Source: an uncultured Alphaproteobacteria bacterium
GTDB taxonomy: Bacteria > Pseudomonadota > Alphaproteobacteria > Rhodobacterales > Rhodobacteraceae
Length of the DNA stretch: 64,000 nucleotides
NCBI GenBank assembly: GCA_902524655.1
Contig: CABZEG010000003.1
Location: forward strand, 1-64,000
Direction of reading: 5' to 3'
In this document: piece after piece, positions 37,394 through 53,794 of the stretch
How the letters are laid out: the number at the start of each line of letters is the position of its first letter
How positions within the stretch are numbered: position 1 is the first letter of the stretch
Made by a program: the position numbers and the translations under genes
Notes under the pieces: generated by a model
Seen by the model: only the letters and a program-made list of their open reading frames with translations
The model's database searches: none
What the model was told of the DNA's origin: nothing

Positions 37394-38156
37394 CTTTAAC
37401 CTTATTCTCTGCAGGTTTTTTGTCCGCCGAAGGTTCCGCATCAACTTCTTTATCAACCTCTACTTTATCAGTCACTATCGCTGTAGCTTGTAAAGCTGCG
37501 GGCAAAGGTGCATCATCGTTTATAGGTTTTTTTACCGCGTCGGATATGGTTACCCACCCACCCTTAGCACCTGGAACAGCCCCTCTAACTAGTATTATCC
37601 CAGCTTCTTCGTCAGTGCTTACTACTTCTAAATTTTGAGTTGTAACCTTCCTCGCACCCATGTGTCCCGCCATTTTCTTTCCCTTAAACACTCTTCCTGG
37701 ATCTTGACACTGACCTGTGGAACCATGAGACCTATGAGAAATTGAAACGCCATGACTTGCCCGTAAACCTCCAAAATTATGTCTTTTCATCGCCCCTGCA
37801 AAACCTTTACCAATTGACATACCAGATATATCAACAAATTGACCTTGCACATAATGATTGGCAGTAATCTGAGAGCCTACCTCTATAAGGTTTTCACTTG
37901 TTACTCTAAACTCTTTTAGCACCCTTTTTACCTCAATTTTTGAACCTGCAAAGTAACTTCTCATCGGTTTACTTACATTCTTTGCTTTTGCCAGTCCGGC
38001 TCCCAGCTGAACAGCTGTGTACCCGTCCTTCTCCATAGTACGTCTAGCTACCACCTTGAGATCATCCAACATAAGTACTGTCACAGGTACCTGCCTCCCA
38101 TCCTCATTGAACACCCGAGACATTCCTATTTTCTTTGCAATAACGCCCGTTCGCAT
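37380..38156 (-). CDS. rplC: 50S ribosomal protein L3 with charged C-terminal extension
   Basis: A 258-residue L3. [66 protein letters not shown] and [16 protein letters not shown] are diagnostic; the Gln in TGQCQDPG is the usual PrmB methylation site region. The last about 45 residues form a Lys/Glu/Asp-rich tail absent from the 209-residue E. coli protein but of a kind seen in alphaproteobacteria. The tail's coding sequence contains the rplD start. Confidence 0.97.
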   Translation of the reverse strand: MRTGVIAKKIGMSRVFNEDGRQVPVTVLMLDDLKVVARRTMEKDGYTAVQLGAGLAKAKNVSKPMRSYFAGSKIEVKRVLKEFRVTSENLIEVGSQITANHYVQGQFVDISGMSIGKGFAGAMKRHNFGGLRASHGVSISHRSHGSTGQCQDPGRVFKGKKMAGHMGARKVTTQNLEVVSTDEEAGIILVRGAVPGAKGGWVTISDAVKKPINDDAPLPAALQATAIVTDKVEVDKEVDAEPSADKKPAENKVKDDEG

Positions 38157-38179
38157 ACGTTTTTTGCTCCTTCTTTACT

Positions 38180-38488
38180 TCAAAGTTTAATTTCTACGTC
38201 TACCCCCGCTGCCAAGTCAAGCTTCATAAGAGCATCAACGGTTTGCGGAGTAGGGTCTACAATATCTAAAAGTCTTTTGTGGGTTCGCATCTCAAACTGT
38301 TCCCTGCTTTTTTTGTCTATATGTGGACTTCTAAGGACTGTATACTTTTCAATTTTATTAGGTAAAGGTATAGGACCACGCACTTGGGCACCAGTACGCT
38401 TTGCGGTTGATACAATCTCTTGCGTGCTCGTGTCCAGCACCCTGTAGTCGAACGCTTTTAACCTTATCCGTATACTTTGGTTTTGCAT
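38180..38488 (-). CDS. rpsJ: 30S ribosomal protein S10
   Basis: A 102-residue S10, also the NusE antitermination partner of NusB and Nus[63 protein letters not shown] and [19 protein letters not shown] are conserved throughout. It opens the S10 cluster, 13 bp after tuf, so no separate S10-operon promoter fits in the gap. Confidence 0.98.
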   Translation of the reverse strand: MQNQSIRIRLKAFDYRVLDTSTQEIVSTAKRTGAQVRGPIPLPNKIEKYTVLRSPHIDKKSREQFEMRTHKRLLDIVDPTPQTVDALMKLDLAAGVDVEIKL

Positions 38489-38501
38489 CTAGATTTTCTC
38501 T

Positions 38502-39677
38502 CTATTTAATAATTTTGGAAACAACACCCGCACCAACTGTTCTACCACCTTCTCTAATGGCGAATCTTAGCTTTTCTTCCATGGCTATCGGAGCTATCAA
38601 CTCAACCTCAAACTTTAGATTATCTCCTGGCATAACCATCTCAGTACCGGTGGGAAGCTGCACAGTTCCAGTGACGTCTGTTGTGCGGAAATAAAATTGT
38701 GGCCTGTAATTCCCAAAAAAAGGTGTATGCCTACCTCCTTCATCTTTTGTAAGTATATAGGCCTCCGCTTCAAATTTAGTATGAGGGGTAACTGATCCTG
38801 GTTTAACAAGACATTGCCCACGTTCAACACCGTCGCGCTCAGTACCTCTAAGCAAAGCACCGATGTTATCGCCGGCTTCTCCCCTATCGAGTAGCTTTCT
38901 GAACATCTCTACTCCAGTGCAAACAGTCTTCGTCGTATCTCTGATACCGACTATCTCTATTTCATCACCGTTATTGATTACACCACGTTCTACGCGCCCC
39001 GTTACAACGGTACCTCTACCAGAAATTGAAAATACATCTTCGATAGGCATAAGAAATGGCTGATCAATAGGCCTATCAGGTGTAGGTATAGAGTCATCAA
39101 CCGCTTTCATTAGCTCAGCAATTTTCTTAGCCCCAATTTCTTCATCTCTGTCTTCCAAAGCGGCTAACGCTGAACCAGAAATGATAGGGATATCATCACC
39201 GGGGAATTCATAAGATGACAGAAGTTCTCTTACTTCCATTTCAACTAGTTCTAACAATTCAGGATCATCGACCTGATCGACCTTATTCAAAAAAACCACA
39301 AGAGCTGGAACACCAACTTGCCTTGCTAATAGAATGTGCTCTCTTGTTTGAGGCATTGGCCCATCCGCTGCGTTCACAACCAGAATTGCTCCATCCATTT
39401 GAGCTGCACCCGTAATCATGTTTTTTACATAGTCAGCGTGGCCAGGACAATCTACGTGAGCATAATGCCTCGCATCCGTTTCGTATTCAACATGAGCGGT
39501 TGAAATCGTTATTCCTCTCGCCTTTTCTTCAGGTGCATTATCTATTTGATCATATGCTTTAAAGTCACCGAACTGCTTAGTTATGGCAGCTGTAAGTGTG
39601 GTTTTTCCATGATCGACGTGACCTATAGTCCCAACATTGACATGGGGTTTGTTCCGTTCGAATTTTTCTTTTGCCAT
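38502..39677 (-). CDS. tuf: Elongation factor Tu
   Basis: A 391-residue EF-Tu delivering aminoacyl-tRNA to the ribosome. G1 is [11 protein letters not shown]2 [15 protein letters not shown]3 [12 protein letters not shown] and G4 VVFLNKVD; domains 2 and 3 follow ([33 protein letters not shown]). It lies 36 bp after fusA in the str cluster. Only this copy is within the window. Confidence 0.99.
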   Translation of the reverse strand: MAKEKFERNKPHVNVGTIGHVDHGKTTLTAAITKQFGDFKAYDQIDNAPEEKARGITISTAHVEYETDARHYAHVDCPGHADYVKNMITGAAQMDGAILVVNAADGPMPQTREHILLARQVGVPALVVFLNKVDQVDDPELLELVEMEVRELLSSYEFPGDDIPIISGSALAALEDRDEEIGAKKIAELMKAVDDSIPTPDRPIDQPFLMPIEDVFSISGRGTVVTGRVERGVINNGDEIEIVGIRDTTKTVCTGVEMFRKLLDRGEAGDNIGALLRGTERDGVERGQCLVKPGSVTPHTKFEAEAYILTKDEGGRHTPFFGNYRPQFYFRTTDVTGTVQLPTGTEMVMPGDNLKFEVELIAPIAMEEKLRFAIREGGRTVGAGVVSKIIK

Positions 39678-39713
39678 TTTTTTCTCCTCTTCTATAAAAA
39701 TCCCTTGTTAGCT

Positions 39714-41831
39714 TTAAGCAAATTTGGCTTGAATCTCGTCTGATATATTTGATGGCACGGCCTCATATTTCTCGAAAAGCATAGTAAACTGAGCCCTACC
39801 TGATGACATAGATCTAAGATTGTTTATGTAACCAAACATATTTGCTAGTGGTACAAGTGCATTAACTACAATAGCATTTCCCCTCGTTTCTTGCCCGGTA
39901 ACCATTCCACGTCGAGATGTTAAATCACCAATAATATTACCGGTATATTCATCAGGAGTTACCACCTCAACCTTCATTATTGGTTCAAGAAGTTTAGCTC
40001 CCGCCTTTTTCAGCCCGTCTCTCATAGCTGCCCGCGAAGCAATCTCGAAAGCTAACACGCTTGAGTCAACGTCATGTTGAGCGCCGTCAATTAGTGCAAC
40101 CTTAAAGTCGATTACAGGGAAGCCAGCTAATGGGCCGCTATCCATTACAGATTGTATCCCCTTTTCAACTCCGGGTATGTACTCTTTGGGTACAGACCCT
40201 CCAACGATTTTACTCTCAAAAGAATAGCCTTCTCCAGGACCAGTTGGTGTAATAATTAACTTTACTCTTGCAAATTGACCAGCTCCCCCCGATTGCTTTT
40301 TGTGAGTGTAGTCAATCTCAGCTTCATTACTCACCGTCTCCCTGTAAGCAACCTGTGGCGCACCAATGTTTGCCTCTACCTTGAACTCTCTCTTAAGCCT
40401 ATCAACCAATATATCAAGGTGAAGTTCACCCATTCCTTTCATTATCGTCTGCCCGGACTCCAAATCTGTTTCAACCCTAAAAGATGGATCCTCCGCCGCT
40501 AATCTTTGCAGTCCAGCGGACATTTTTTCTTGATCGTTTTTGGTCTTTGGTTCTACTGCAATCTCAATTACAGGATCAGGAAATGTCATGGTTTCTAGAA
40601 CAACGGGTTTCATAGCGTCGCAAATAGTGTCACCAGTTGTTGTGTCTTTCAAACCTGCTAATGCAATTATGTCGCCAGCATAAGCTTCATCAATTTCTTC
40701 TCTATTGTTAGAATGCATCATCATCATCCGTCCGACACGCTCCTTCTTACCTTTCGTAGAGTTTAAAAAGCTATCACCTTTCTTTATAACCCCTGAATAT
40801 ATGCGCGTGAAAGTCAACGATCCGACAAATGGGTCGTTCATAATCTTAAAAGCGAGTCCTGAAAATGGTTGGCTGTCATCTGCTGATCTCTCTATGTTTC
40901 TTACTTCACTTTCGTCGCCAGGCGTAAATCCCATATATGCTGGAACATCTAGCGGCCCTGGCAAAAAGTCGATAACAGCATTTAGCAGAGGCTGTACTCC
41001 CTTGTTTTTAAACGCTGACCCACACAGAACAGGCACAAAAGCCATACTAAGAGTACCCTTTCGTAACAGATGTCGCAATGTTGTTTCATCCGGCTCTTCT
41101 CCTTCAAGATACTTTTCCATTGCTACGTCATCCATCTCAACCGCTATTTCAACCATCTCTCCTCTGTACTTTTCAGCCAATGCAAGCATGTCCGACCTTA
41201 TATCTTGACATGTCCAACTTGCTCCGAGGTCTTCACCATCCCAAGTCCATTCCTTCATAGTGATTAGATCAATTATTCCCTCAAGACTAGTTTCAGAACC
41301 GATTGGCAGTTGAATTGGGCATGGAATTGCTCCAGTTCGTTCTTTTATCATGTTTACACAATTAAAATAATCTGCTCCTATCTTATCCATTTTATTAACA
41401 AAAACGATCCTGGGAACTTTATACCGGTCAGCTTGCCTCCATACAGTCTCAGTTTGAGGCTCCACACCAGCATTGGCATCTAACACACAAACTGCTCCAT
41501 CAAGAACGGCCAGCGACCTTTCTACTTCAATTGTGAAATCAACATGTCCTGGAGTATCAATAATGTTGAAACGGTGTTTTGGAGACAAAGCATTCTGCCC
41601 ATCTTCGGTTCTCTCCCAAAAAGTTGTTGTTGCTGCCGAGGTAATGGTTATTCCTCTTTCTTGTTCCTGCTCCATCCAATCCATAGTTGCAGCTCCATCA
41701 TGAACCTCACCAATTTTATGGGACTTTCCTGTGTAATAAAGTATTCTCTCAGTGCATGTGGTTTTTCCCGCGTCGATGTGAGCCATGATGCCAAAGTTTC
41801 TATAAAGATTTAAAGTGTATTCTCTCGCCAT
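39714..41831 (-). CDS. fusA: Elongation factor G
   Basis: A 705-residue translocation GTPase. G1 [10 protein letters not shown]2 [16 protein letters not shown]3 [16 protein letters not shown] and G4 VFVNKMD are visible, followed by domains II-V, with [41 protein letters not shown] (read in parts) near the end. It follows rpsG by 16 bp. Confidence 0.99.
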   Translation of the reverse strand: MAREYTLNLYRNFGIMAHIDAGKTTCTERILYYTGKSHKIGEVHDGAATMDWMEQEQERGITITSAATTTFWERTEDGQNALSPKHRFNIIDTPGHVDFTIEVERSLAVLDGAVCVLDANAGVEPQTETVWRQADRYKVPRIVFVNKMDKIGADYFNCVNMIKERTGAIPCPIQLPIGSETSLEGIIDLITMKEWTWDGEDLGASWTCQDIRSDMLALAEKYRGEMVEIAVEMDDVAMEKYLEGEEPDETTLRHLLRKGTLSMAFVPVLCGSAFKNKGVQPLLNAVIDFLPGPLDVPAYMGFTPGDESEVRNIERSADDSQPFSGLAFKIMNDPFVGSLTFTRIYSGVIKKGDSFLNSTKGKKERVGRMMMMHSNNREEIDEAYAGDIIALAGLKDTTTGDTICDAMKPVVLETMTFPDPVIEIAVEPKTKNDQEKMSAGLQRLAAEDPSFRVETDLESGQTIMKGMGELHLDILVDRLKREFKVEANIGAPQVAYRETVSNEAEIDYTHKKQSGGAGQFARVKLIITPTGPGEGYSFESKIVGGSVPKEYIPGVEKGIQSVMDSGPLAGFPVIDFKVALIDGAQHDVDSSVLAFEIASRAAMRDGLKKAGAKLLEPIMKVEVVTPDEYTGNIIGDLTSRRGMVTGQETRGNAIVVNALVPLANMFGYINNLRSMSSGRAQFTMLFEKYEAVPSNISDEIQAKFA

Positions 41832-41847
41832 AGTTTTTTCTTTTCCG

Positions 41848-42327
<480 letters not shown>

Positions 42328-42331
42328 TCAC

Positions 42332-42703
42332 TTATTTTGGTTTCTTTGCGCCATACTTGGATCGGCGCTGTTTTCTATCTTTAACTCCCTGAGTGTCCAA
42401 CACCCCTCGGAGTACATGATAGCGAACTCCCGGTAAATCTTTTACTCTACCACCCCTAATTAACACAACAGAGTGCTCTTGCAGATTATGTGCTTCTCCT
42501 GGGATGTAAGAGATAACTTCGTAACCATTTGTTAATCTTACCTTTGCAACTTTTCGCATCGCGGAGTTTGGTTTTTTTGGGGTTGTTGTATAAACTCTGG
42601 TGCATACGCCTCTTTTCTGTGGACAAGCCTGGAGATGCATTGACTTTTGCCGATAAGTTCTCGGTTTCCTAGGTTTTCTTATTAGCTGTTGTATCGTTGG
42701 CAT
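42332..42703 (-). CDS. rpsL: 30S ribosomal protein S12
   Basis: A 123-residue decoding-centre protein. [13 protein letters not shown] starts it; [19 protein letters not shown] and [17 protein letters not shown] contain the lysines whose substitution gives streptomycin resistance. Both are unaltered, so the gene looks wild type. It is the first gene after a 218-bp gap behind rpoC, with a good promoter in that gap. Confidence 0.98.
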   Translation of the reverse strand: MPTIQQLIRKPRKPRTYRQKSMHLQACPQKRGVCTRVYTTTPKKPNSAMRKVAKVRLTNGYEVISYIPGEAHNLQEHSVVLIRGGRVKDLPGVRYHVLRGVLDTQGVKDRKQRRSKYGAKKPK

Positions 42704-42762
42704 TTTCGCCCTTAACCTTCCTTCAAATAGATCAACAAAGACCCTCTTCTAACGCTGCAGAG

Positions 42763-42782
42763 GACTACTTATAAAGGTAGTC
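42763..42782 (-). promoter_or_regulatory. Leader hairpin before rpsL
   Basis: GACTAC, an 8-base loop and GTAGTC form a 6-bp stem about 60 bp upstream of the rpsL ATG, between the candidate promoter and the gene. No U-run follows on the minus strand, so it is not an ordinary terminator. A role in leader control is possible. Confidence 0.3.
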
Positions 42783-42833
42783 TTGCCTTTTAAATTTTTG
42801 AATATTTCATTACAGATTCAACGAATTTGCGCG

Positions 42834-42862
42834 AATTTATAAACTTAATTCAATACTGTCAA
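42834..42862 (-). promoter_or_regulatory. Candidate sigma70-type promoter for the rpsL (str) cluster
   Basis: On the minus strand, TTGACA (42857-42862) is followed after exactly 17 bp by TAAATT (42834-42839). It lies about 130 bp upstream of the rpsL ATG, in the gap after rpoC, the natural place for a str-operon promoter. Confidence 0.6.
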
Positions 42863-42921
42863 CACCAAATGCAATTAAACTTGCATTGTGTGACTTTTAT
42901 ACCTTCATATTTAAGTTTTTT

Positions 42922-47116
<4,195 letters not shown>

Positions 47117-47149
47117 CTATAAATGTTAAAGGTTGCATATGCAAAGCAA

Positions 47150-50100
47150 CTAATTAATTTCATCGTCTAAGAGTTCTATATTAAGACCCAAAGAACGAAT
47201 TTCTTTCACTAGCACGTTAAAAGATTCAGGAATACCCGCTTCAAAATTATCCTCTCCCTTTACAATACTTTCATAGACCTTTGTTCTGCCAGCGACATCA
47301 TCTGACTTGACTGTCAGCATCTCTTGAAGAGAGTATGCTGCACCATAAGCTTCTAAGGCCCATACTTCCATTTCGCCAAACCGTTGACCTCCAAATTGTG
47401 CCTTACCTCCTAAAGGTTGTTGGGTAACTAAGCTGTAAGGCCCAGTAGATCTTGCATGTATTTTCTCATCGACCAAGTGGTGTAACTTTAAAATATATTT
47501 TACTCCAACTGTAACTGGTCTAGCAAACTGTTCTCCTGTCCTTCCATCAAAAAGAACTGACTGAGCACTCTCGTCTAAACCAGCCCTTCTAAGAGCCTCA
47601 GTTACGTCGCTCTCTTTTGCTCCATCGAAGACTGGTGTTGCGATGGGAACTCCGGAACTAACGTTGCTTGCAACAGATAGCAAATCGTCTTTTGACAAAC
47701 CCTTGATCTGTTTATTAAAGACATCATCGCCGTATGCATTTGACAATGCGTCCTCCAAAACTTTTTCATTATTGCTTTTTTTAAACTCAGAAATAGCATT
47801 ATTTATTGATTCTCCTAGTGATTTTGCGGCCCATCCCATATGAGTTTCAAGGATTTGACCAACATTCATTCTACTTGGCACTCCGAGTGGATTCAAAACT
47901 AGATCTACCGTTGTACCATCTTCCAAAAAGGGCATATCCTCTTCGGGCACAACTTTAGAGATCACGCCCTTATTACCGTGCCGTCCAGCCATTTTGTCTC
48001 CAGGTTGAAGTTTTCGTTTAACGGCTATGAAAACCTTAACCATTTTCATGACGCCTGGAGGCAAATCATCTCCTCTTCGGACCTTCTCGACCTTGTCTTG
48101 ATATGAATCAATTGCAATTTGTTTTTGTTTCTCAAATTGCTCTTGCAAAGCTTCCATTTTTTTTGCGTCAACCTCTGCCTCTAAAGAAAATTTCCACCAA
48201 AGTCCTTTAGACACGCTGTCCAGCATATCTTGAGTTATTTTTGAGCCTTTCACGGAACCTTTAGGCCCGTCATTGATTTTCTTGCCAATTAATAGATCTT
48301 TTAATCTTGAGTATATATTTCTCTCTAGTATCTCTATTCCATCATCTCTGTCTCTACTTAGCCGCTCTATCTCATGTCTTTCATTCTGCAACGCGCGCTC
48401 ATCTTTTTCTATTCCGTGGCGATTGAAAACTCTGACCTCTACCACCGTTCCATGGTCACCTGGACCCATCCTGAGAGAAGTATCTCTAACATCTGAAGCT
48501 TTCTCACCAAATATAGCTCTCAGGAGTTTTTCCTCAGGTGTCATTGGACTTTCTCCCTTTGGAGTGATTTTGCCAACAAGAATATCACCCGGACCAACCT
48601 CAGCACCAATGTAAACAATTCCAGCCTCATCCAAATTTCTCAAAGATTCTTCACCTACATTAGGGATATCTCTCGTAATCTCTTCTGGGCCTAACTTAGT
48701 ATCTCTAGCAGCAAGCTCAAACTCTTCAATGTGTACCGAAGTGAAAACGTCATCTTTCACAAGTCTTTCTGAGATTAAAATGGAGTCTTCATAATTATAG
48801 CCATTCCATGGCATAAACGCTACCAGTACATTCTTTCCCAAAGCCAATTCACCCATATCGGTCGAGGGACCATCTGCTATAACCTCACCTTTAATCACTT
48901 GATCACCTTTTTTCACTAAAGGCCGTTGATTGATACAAGTATTTTGATTAGATCTCTGAAACTTTCTCAGCCTGTATATATCAACCCCATGATCTCCAAG
49001 CTCAACATCATCAGTTACCCTTACTACAATTCTCATAGCGTCGACTTGGTCAATTACTCCTGAGCGTCTGGCAACAATAGCTGCACCAGAGTCTTTTGCG
49101 ACAACTGACTCCATCCCAGTTCCAACAAACGGTGCCTCAGCAGTTAACAAGGGTACAGCCTGCCTTTGCATGTTTGATCCCATCAATGCTCTATTTGCAT
49201 CATCATTTTCTAAAAAAGGTATCAATGAGGCTGCTACGGATACCAGCTGCTTGGGAGATACATCGATATAGTCAACCGATTGAGAAGGATATAACATATA
49301 GTCGCCAAATCTTCGGGTTGAAACTAATTCATTCTCAAACGCATCATCTTTGTTGAGCTTTGCGTTGGCTTGAGCAATCGTGTACTTCATTTCTTCTGTT
49401 GCTGACATATATACTACATCGTCCGTAACTTTTCCGCCGTCAACACGTCTGTACGGTGTTTCAATAAAGCCATATTTATTCACCTTTGCAAAAGAAGCTA
49501 AAGAATTGATAAGGCCTATGTTTGGACCTTCTGGAGTTTCTATGGGACACACCCTTCCGTAATGTGTCGGATGAACATCCCTTACCTCAAATCCAGCCCT
49601 ATCCCGAGTTAACCCTCCGGGACCGAGCGCTGATAGGCGCCTCTTGTGGGTAACCTCAGATAGTGGATTGGTTTGATCCATAAATTGCGATAACTGACTT
49701 GACCCAAAAAATTCTTTTACAGCCGCGGCTGCCGGTTTAGCGTTTATCAGATCTTGAGGCATAACAGTATCTATCTCCACAGAAGACATTCGTTCTCTAA
49801 TGGCTCTTTCCATTCTTAACAAGCCAACTCTGTACTGATTCTCCATCAACTCTCCAACAGATCTTACTCTTCTGTTTCCTAAATGATCTATGTCATCGAT
49901 TTCGCCCTTGCCATCCTTTAATTCAACCAAAGCTCTAATTACGGCAACAATGTCTTCCTTCCTGAGAGTTCGCATAGTATCTGGGGCGTCGAGATCAAGA
50001 CGCATGTTTAATTTAACTCTGCCCACAGCTGATAAGTCATATCGCTCGGCATCAAAGAAAAGGGAGTCAAATAAATCCGCCGCAGCGTCAACTGTTGGTG

Positions 50101-51286
50101 GCTCTCCAGGTCTCATTACCTTATATATATCTTCTAGAGCCATCTCGCGACTAAAGTTTTTGTCAGAAACCATTGTGTTTCTAAGGTATGGGCCAACATT
50201 TACATGATCGATATCCAACGTCGATATCTCAGTAACCCCGTTATCGAAAAGCGTTTTCAAATTTCCACCAGTTATCGATCCACTTTCTTGATCAAAATCA
50301 CACGTGATCTCTTCACCGGCTTCCATCCATATTTCACCGGTTTCTTCATTTATTATATCACATGAAGAATATCGACCAATAATGGAGTCAAAGGGTACTA
50401 AAATCTCTTTGACCGACTTTGCTTCTTCAATCTCTTTAACAAATCTGGGAGTAATTTTTTTACCTGCCTCTGCGATCACTTCACCAGTGTCAGCATCGAC
50501 CAAATCAAATTGGGGTTTGACCCCCCTAAATCGTGAGGGGTAAAAAGGGGTCGACCACTTGTTGCTATCATTCAATTTGAACTTGACTTCCTGGTAATAT
50601 GTTGCGCAGATCTCTTCTTGATTCAAACCGAGTGCGAAAAGGAGCGTTGACACAGGTATTTTTCTTCTTCGATCTATCCTTACAAATACTAAGTCTTTAG
50701 CATCAAATTCAAAATCAAGCCAAGAGCCTCGATAAGGAATAATGCGACTAGTAAAGAGTATCTTACCAGAAGAATGTGTCTTACCCTTATCGTTGTCAAA
50801 AAATACTCCAGGAGATCTGTGCATCTGTGAGACAACTACTCTTTCTGTGCCATTGACAAGGAATGTTCCGTTAGGTGTCATTAGAGGTATATCGCCCATG
50901 TACACATCCTGCTCTTTGATACCCTTAACAGACTTTGCCTGGCTCTCTTCATCAATTTCAAAAACTATCAGACGCAACTTAACTTTCAAGGGTGCTCCAA
51001 AAGTTAGATCTCTTTGATGGCACTCCTCTAAATCGTACTTAGGCTTCTCCAATTTATAAGAGACAAATTCTAATATAGCGGTCTCATTAAAGTCGGTAAT
51101 TGGAAAAATTGACTCAAATGCTCCCCTTATACCTTCTCCTTTTGAAGGCTCTTGACCTTCACCAGAATTTAAAAATAAATCATATGATGACTTTTGGACC
51201 TCGATTAGGTTAGGCATTTGCGCAACCTCCCTAATCTTACCAAAGTATTTTCTTATCCGATTTTTTGTAAAAACATCCTTAGACAT
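47150..51286 (-). CDS. rpoB: RNA polymerase beta subunit
   Basis: A 1378-residue intact beta subunit. The rifampicin pocket [29 protein letters not shown], read in parts, carries the sensitive-type Asp, His and Ser. Further landmarks are [54 protein letters not shown] and the C-terminal [20 protein letters not shown]. It lies 153 bp after rplL and 42 bp before rpoC. Unlike rpoC, it shows no frame break. Confidence 0.99.
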   Translation of the reverse strand: MSKDVFTKNRIRKYFGKIREVAQMPNLIEVQKSSYDLFLNSGEGQEPSKGEGIRGAFESIFPITDFNETAILEFVSYKLEKPKYDLEECHQRDLTFGAPLKVKLRLIVFEIDEESQAKSVKGIKEQDVYMGDIPLMTPNGTFLVNGTERVVVSQMHRSPGVFFDNDKGKTHSSGKILFTSRIIPYRGSWLDFEFDAKDLVFVRIDRRRKIPVSTLLFALGLNQEEICATYYQEVKFKLNDSNKWSTPFYPSRFRGVKPQFDLVDADTGEVIAEAGKKITPRFVKEIEEAKSVKEILVPFDSIIGRYSSCDIINEETGEIWMEAGEEITCDFDQESGSITGGNLKTLFDNGVTEISTLDIDHVNVGPYLRNTMVSDKNFSREMALEDIYKVMRPGEPPTVDAAADLFDSLFFDAERYDLSAVGRVKLNMRLDLDAPDTMRTLRKEDIVAVIRALVELKDGKGEIDDIDHLGNRRVRSVGELMENQYRVGLLRMERAIRERMSSVEIDTVMPQDLINAKPAAAAVKEFFGSSQLSQFMDQTNPLSEVTHKRRLSALGPGGLTRDRAGFEVRDVHPTHYGRVCPIETPEGPNIGLINSLASFAKVNKYGFIETPYRRVDGGKVTDDVVYMSATEEMKYTIAQANAKLNKDDAFENELVSTRRFGDYMLYPSQSVDYIDVSPKQLVSVAASLIPFLENDDANRALMGSNMQRQAVPLLTAEAPFVGTGMESVVAKDSGAAIVARRSGVIDQVDAMRIVVRVTDDVELGDHGVDIYRLRKFQRSNQNTCINQRPLVKKGDQVIKGEVIADGPSTDMGELALGKNVLVAFMPWNGYNYEDSILISERLVKDDVFTSVHIEEFELAARDTKLGPEEITRDIPNVGEESLRNLDEAGIVYIGAEVGPGDILVGKITPKGESPMTPEEKLLRAIFGEKASDVRDTSLRMGPGDHGTVVEVRVFNRHGIEKDERALQNERHEIERLSRDRDDGIEILERNIYSRLKDLLIGKKINDGPKGSVKGSKITQDMLDSVSKGLWWKFSLEAEVDAKKMEALQEQFEKQKQIAIDSYQDKVEKVRRGDDLPPGVMKMVKVFIAVKRKLQPGDKMAGRHGNKGVISKVVPEEDMPFLEDGTTVDLVLNPLGVPSRMNVGQILETHMGWAAKSLGESINNAISEFKKSNNEKVLEDALSNAYGDDVFNKQIKGLSKDDLLSVASNVSSGVPIATPVFDGAKESDVTEALRRAGLDESAQSVLFDGRTGEQFARPVTVGVKYILKLHHLVDEKIHARSTGPYSLVTQQPLGGKAQFGGQRFGEMEVWALEAYGAAYSLQEMLTVKSDDVAGRTKVYESIVKGEDNFEAGIPESFNVLVKEIRSLGLNIELLDDEIN

Positions 51287-51439
51287 GGGAACCTCTGATA
51301 CTTGTTTCTCTGATTTGAACGGGAAACCAAACCAATAAAATTCAAAAGCTCTTCCAATTCATGTGCTCTCCCAAAGCACTCCCGAAAAGAGATTAAGTGT
51401 TTGTAGTAAGTTATTGAAGTCAGCATTTAATGAATTAAC

Positions 51440-51829
51440 TTAAGTCAATTCTACTTCAGCGCCAGCCTCTTCGAGTTTTTTCTTAATTTCTTCAGCCTCA
51501 TCCTTTGCCACTCCCTCTTTTACCGGTTTTCCGCCAGCTTCAACTAAGTCTTTGGCTTCCTTCAACCCTAATCCGGTTATGGTTCTTACCTCTTTAATAA
51601 CGTTTATCTTTTTATCGCCAGCAGCCTTTAGAATGACGTTAAATTCACTTTTTTCATCCCCTCCAGGGGCTCCATCATCACCGCCTCCAGCAGCAGCCCC
51701 TGCTACCATTACCGCACCACCAGCCGCGGGCTCAATCCCATACTCCTCTTTAAGTATATTTTTTAACTCCACTGCATCAACAAGAGACAACTTGGATATA
51801 TCTTCTGCGAGTTTTTTTAAATCAGCCAT
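51440..51829 (-). CDS. rplL: 50S ribosomal protein L7/L12
   Basis: A 129-residue stalk protein. The N-terminal dimerisation domain ([26 protein letters not shown]) and an Ala/Gly hinge ([15 protein letters not shown], longer in Gly than usual) come first. The C-terminal factor-binding domain has [20 protein letters not shown] and [20 protein letters not shown]. It recruits translation factors. It follows rplJ by 47 bp. Confidence 0.98.
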   Translation of the reverse strand: MADLKKLAEDISKLSLVDAVELKNILKEEYGIEPAAGGAVMVAGAAAGGGDDGAPGGDEKSEFNVILKAAGDKKINVIKEVRTITGLGLKEAKDLVEAGGKPVKEGVAKDEAEEIKKKLEEAGAEVELT

Positions 51830-51876
51830 TATTTTTCACCTATGTATGTGTATTAAGTTAAAGGGAATTTTGATAT

Positions 51877-52383
51877 TCAGTCTCCCCCGATATTTTCTAA
51901 AACGCCTGCAATCGCTGAAGCCGGACCAGTTAAGTTTGCCACCAAACCACCTCCTGGAGCAATCAGTAGACTGCTAATACTGGATAACACCTCTTCTCTT
52001 GAGGGAAGCTTGGAAACCTCTGTTACACCATTGAAGTCCAATACCTTGTCCCTCATAGCTCCCCCAACAATCTTGAGATTTTCGTTAGTTTTTGCAAATT
52101 CAACAGATATTTTAGCGGCCGTTACCGGATCTTCTGAATACATGAGTACTATTTGATCTACAAGTAAATGTTTCATACCCTCGGGAGGGGAGTTTTCTAT
52201 TGCTATGCGTGCCAGCCTATTTTTCGCCACACGTACATTCGCACTACCTTCTCGCATCCTGTTTCTTAGATCTGACATTTCAGCAACGGTAATACCCGCA
52301 TACTTAGCAGCCACTATAATACCAGAATGCTCGAAAACATCCTTCAACTCGCTCACTACCTGTTCTTTCCTAGCTCTATCCAA
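51877..52383 (-). CDS. rplJ: 50S ribosomal protein L10
   Basis: A 168-residue stalk-base protein. The N-terminus MDRARKEQVVSELKDVFEHSG fits the family; its codon is TTG at 52383, with GGAG nine bases upstream, and no in-frame ATG gives a better start. AKYAGITVAEMSDLRNRMRE and VAKNRLARIAIE are conserved; the C-terminal helix holds L12 dimers. It is preceded by a 239-bp gap with a nested RNA structure likely to be its autoregulatory leader. Confidence 0.96.
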   Translation of the reverse strand: MDRARKEQVVSELKDVFEHSGIIVAAKYAGITVAEMSDLRNRMREGSANVRVAKNRLARIAIENSPPEGMKHLLVDQIVLMYSEDPVTAAKISVEFAKTNENLKIVGGAMRDKVLDFNGVTEVSKLPSREEVLSSISSLLIAPGGGLVANLTGPASAIAGVLENIGGD

Positions 52384-52459
52384 CTATCTCTACTCCAACG
52401 TTTGTGCCCCTTGCAAATCTTCCACGCCAGAGGCTAAAAAAGGATTACTCCTTTACAAA

Positions 52460-52513
52460 ACAGGTAGGTGAGCTTAGCTATAATATTTATAGCTTCAAAT
52501 CTTTTCTACCTGT
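52460..52513 (-). promoter_or_regulatory. Putative L10 leader RNA structure upstream of rplJ
   Basis: In the rplA-rplJ gap a nested structure can be drawn. The outer 8-bp stem is ACAGGTAG/CTACCTGT (52460-52467 with 52506-52513). Inside it is an 8-bp hairpin AGCTATAA-TAT-TTATAGCT (52476-52494), separated by internal loops of 8 and 11 nt. L10-L12 autoregulation through a leader here is established in bacteria; this instance is inferred from position and pairing. Confidence 0.55.
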
Positions 52514-52561
52514 CTCAGGCAGGATTTACACTCAAAGAAACCCACCATCTTCGACTTAGAA

Positions 52562-52580
52562 TTAGCCTCATAGAGGCTAA
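52562..52580 (-). promoter_or_regulatory. Hairpin after rplA
   Basis: A perfect 8-bp stem, TTAGCCTC and GAGGCTAA around a 3-nt loop, lies about 42 bp after the rplA stop on the minus strand. It has no following U-run. It may be an RNA processing or stability element separating rplKA from rplJL. Confidence 0.45.
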
Positions 52581-52622
52581 AAATCATCATAAAACGCAAC
52601 GTTTAATAACGATCGCGTTCTT

Positions 52623-53318
52623 TCAGTTAGTAAACTGGCCACTGTCTAACGTAACACTAGGACCCATAGTTGAACTTACGGAGATCCTTTTCAAGTACGA
52701 ACCTTTAGCTCCAGCCGGTTTTGCCTTGTTAACTGATTCGATAAATGCTGTAATATTTTCCGAAATTTTTTGTTTGTCAAATGATACTTTACCTAAACCA
52801 GCTTGAACGACCCCAGACTTTTCCACTTTAAATTGCACCTCTCCGGATTTAGCCAATTTTACAGCGTTTTCAACGTCTGTAGTAACAGTACCTACTTTAG
52901 GGTTTGGCATCAAATTTCTTGGACCAAGTAATTTGCCTAACCTTCCAACAATCACCATCATATCAGGCGTTGCAATACACCTATCAAAATCAATAGAGCC
53001 ACCTTGAATAGTTTCCATCAAATCCTCTGCACCGACTATGTCAGCTCCAGCTTTCTTGGCTTCCTCCGCTTTTTCACCCCTAGCAAACACAGCAACCCTT
53101 ACATCTTTCCCATTACCGTGAGGAAGCGCACATACTCCCCTGACCATCTGATCAGCATGTTTTGGGTCTACTCCAAGATTAATGGCAATGTCTACTGTTT
53201 CATCAAACTTCGCTGACGCATTGTTTTTTACTAGATCTACAGCTTCATTAAGGCTGAGTTCATGTTTATCCTCGAACGCCTTCTTGGCACTCAAAAATTT
53301 CTTTCCCACTTTTGCCAT
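52623..53318 (-). CDS. rplA: 50S ribosomal protein L1
   Basis: A 231-residue L1-stalk protein that moves deacylated tRNA out of the E site. Features are [65 protein letters not shown] and the C-terminal [13 protein letters not shown], read in parts. It often represses its own operon by binding its mRNA. It lies 18 bp after rplK. Confidence 0.98.
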   Translation of the reverse strand: MAKVGKKFLSAKKAFEDKHELSLNEAVDLVKNNASAKFDETVDIAINLGVDPKHADQMVRGVCALPHGNGKDVRVAVFARGEKAEEAKKAGADIVGAEDLMETIQGGSIDFDRCIATPDMMVIVGRLGKLLGPRNLMPNPKVGTVTTDVENAVKLAKSGEVQFKVEKSGVVQAGLGKVSFDKQKISENITAFIESVNKAKPAGAKGSYLKRISVSSTMGPSVTLDSGQFTN

Positions 53319-53336
53319 ATGTTTATATCCCCTATT

Positions 53337-53765
53337 TTAATCCTTAACTTCAATACCCATAGACCTAGCTGAACCAAGTATAATTTGCATTGCGCCATCA
53401 ATATCATTTGCGTTCAGGTCTTTCATTTTGGATTCAGCTATCTCTCTAATTTGTTGAGATGTAACAGTACCAGCAGTTGCCTTTCCAGCGGTTGGAGAAC
53501 CCCCTTTTAATCCAGACGCTTTTTTCAGAAAAAATGAGGCCGGTGGAGTTTTTATATCCATAGAAAAGGACTTATCAACATAGTAAGTAATTACTGTCGG
53601 GCACGGGGCTCCAGGTTCCATCTCCTGCGTGTTAGCGTTAAAAGCTTTACAAAACTCCATAATATTGAGGCCTCTTTGCCCAAGCGCAGGGCCAACGGGT
53701 GGTGAGGGATTGGCCTTCCCTGCTGGAATCTGTAATTTCAAGTATCCTTCTATTTTTTTTGCCAT
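53337..53765 (-). CDS. rplK: 50S ribosomal protein L11
   Basis: A 142-residue GTPase-centre protein. [38 protein letters not shown] and [18 protein letters not shown] are characteristic of the N- and C-terminal domains, read in parts. It interacts with RelA and with translation factors. It follows nusG by 29 bp. Confidence 0.98.
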   Translation of the reverse strand: MAKKIEGYLKLQIPAGKANPSPPVGPALGQRGLNIMEFCKAFNANTQEMEPGAPCPTVITYYVDKSFSMDIKTPPASFFLKKASGLKGGSPTAGKATAGTVTSQQIREIAESKMKDLNANDIDGAMQIILGSARSMGIEVKD

Positions 53766-53794
53766 ATCCTATCTTCCTTTGCACAAATTTTATA

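Noticed and set aside
51363-51379. 5-bp hairpin GTGCT/AGCAC between rplL and rpoB
   Set aside because: The stem is short and no U-run follows, so I do not call an attenuator, although the position would suit one.
52468-52806. 112-residue plus-strand ORF over the rplA-rplJ gap
   Set aside because: It is antisense to rplA and the leader region, with no recognisable domain; the gap is better explained by RNA structure.
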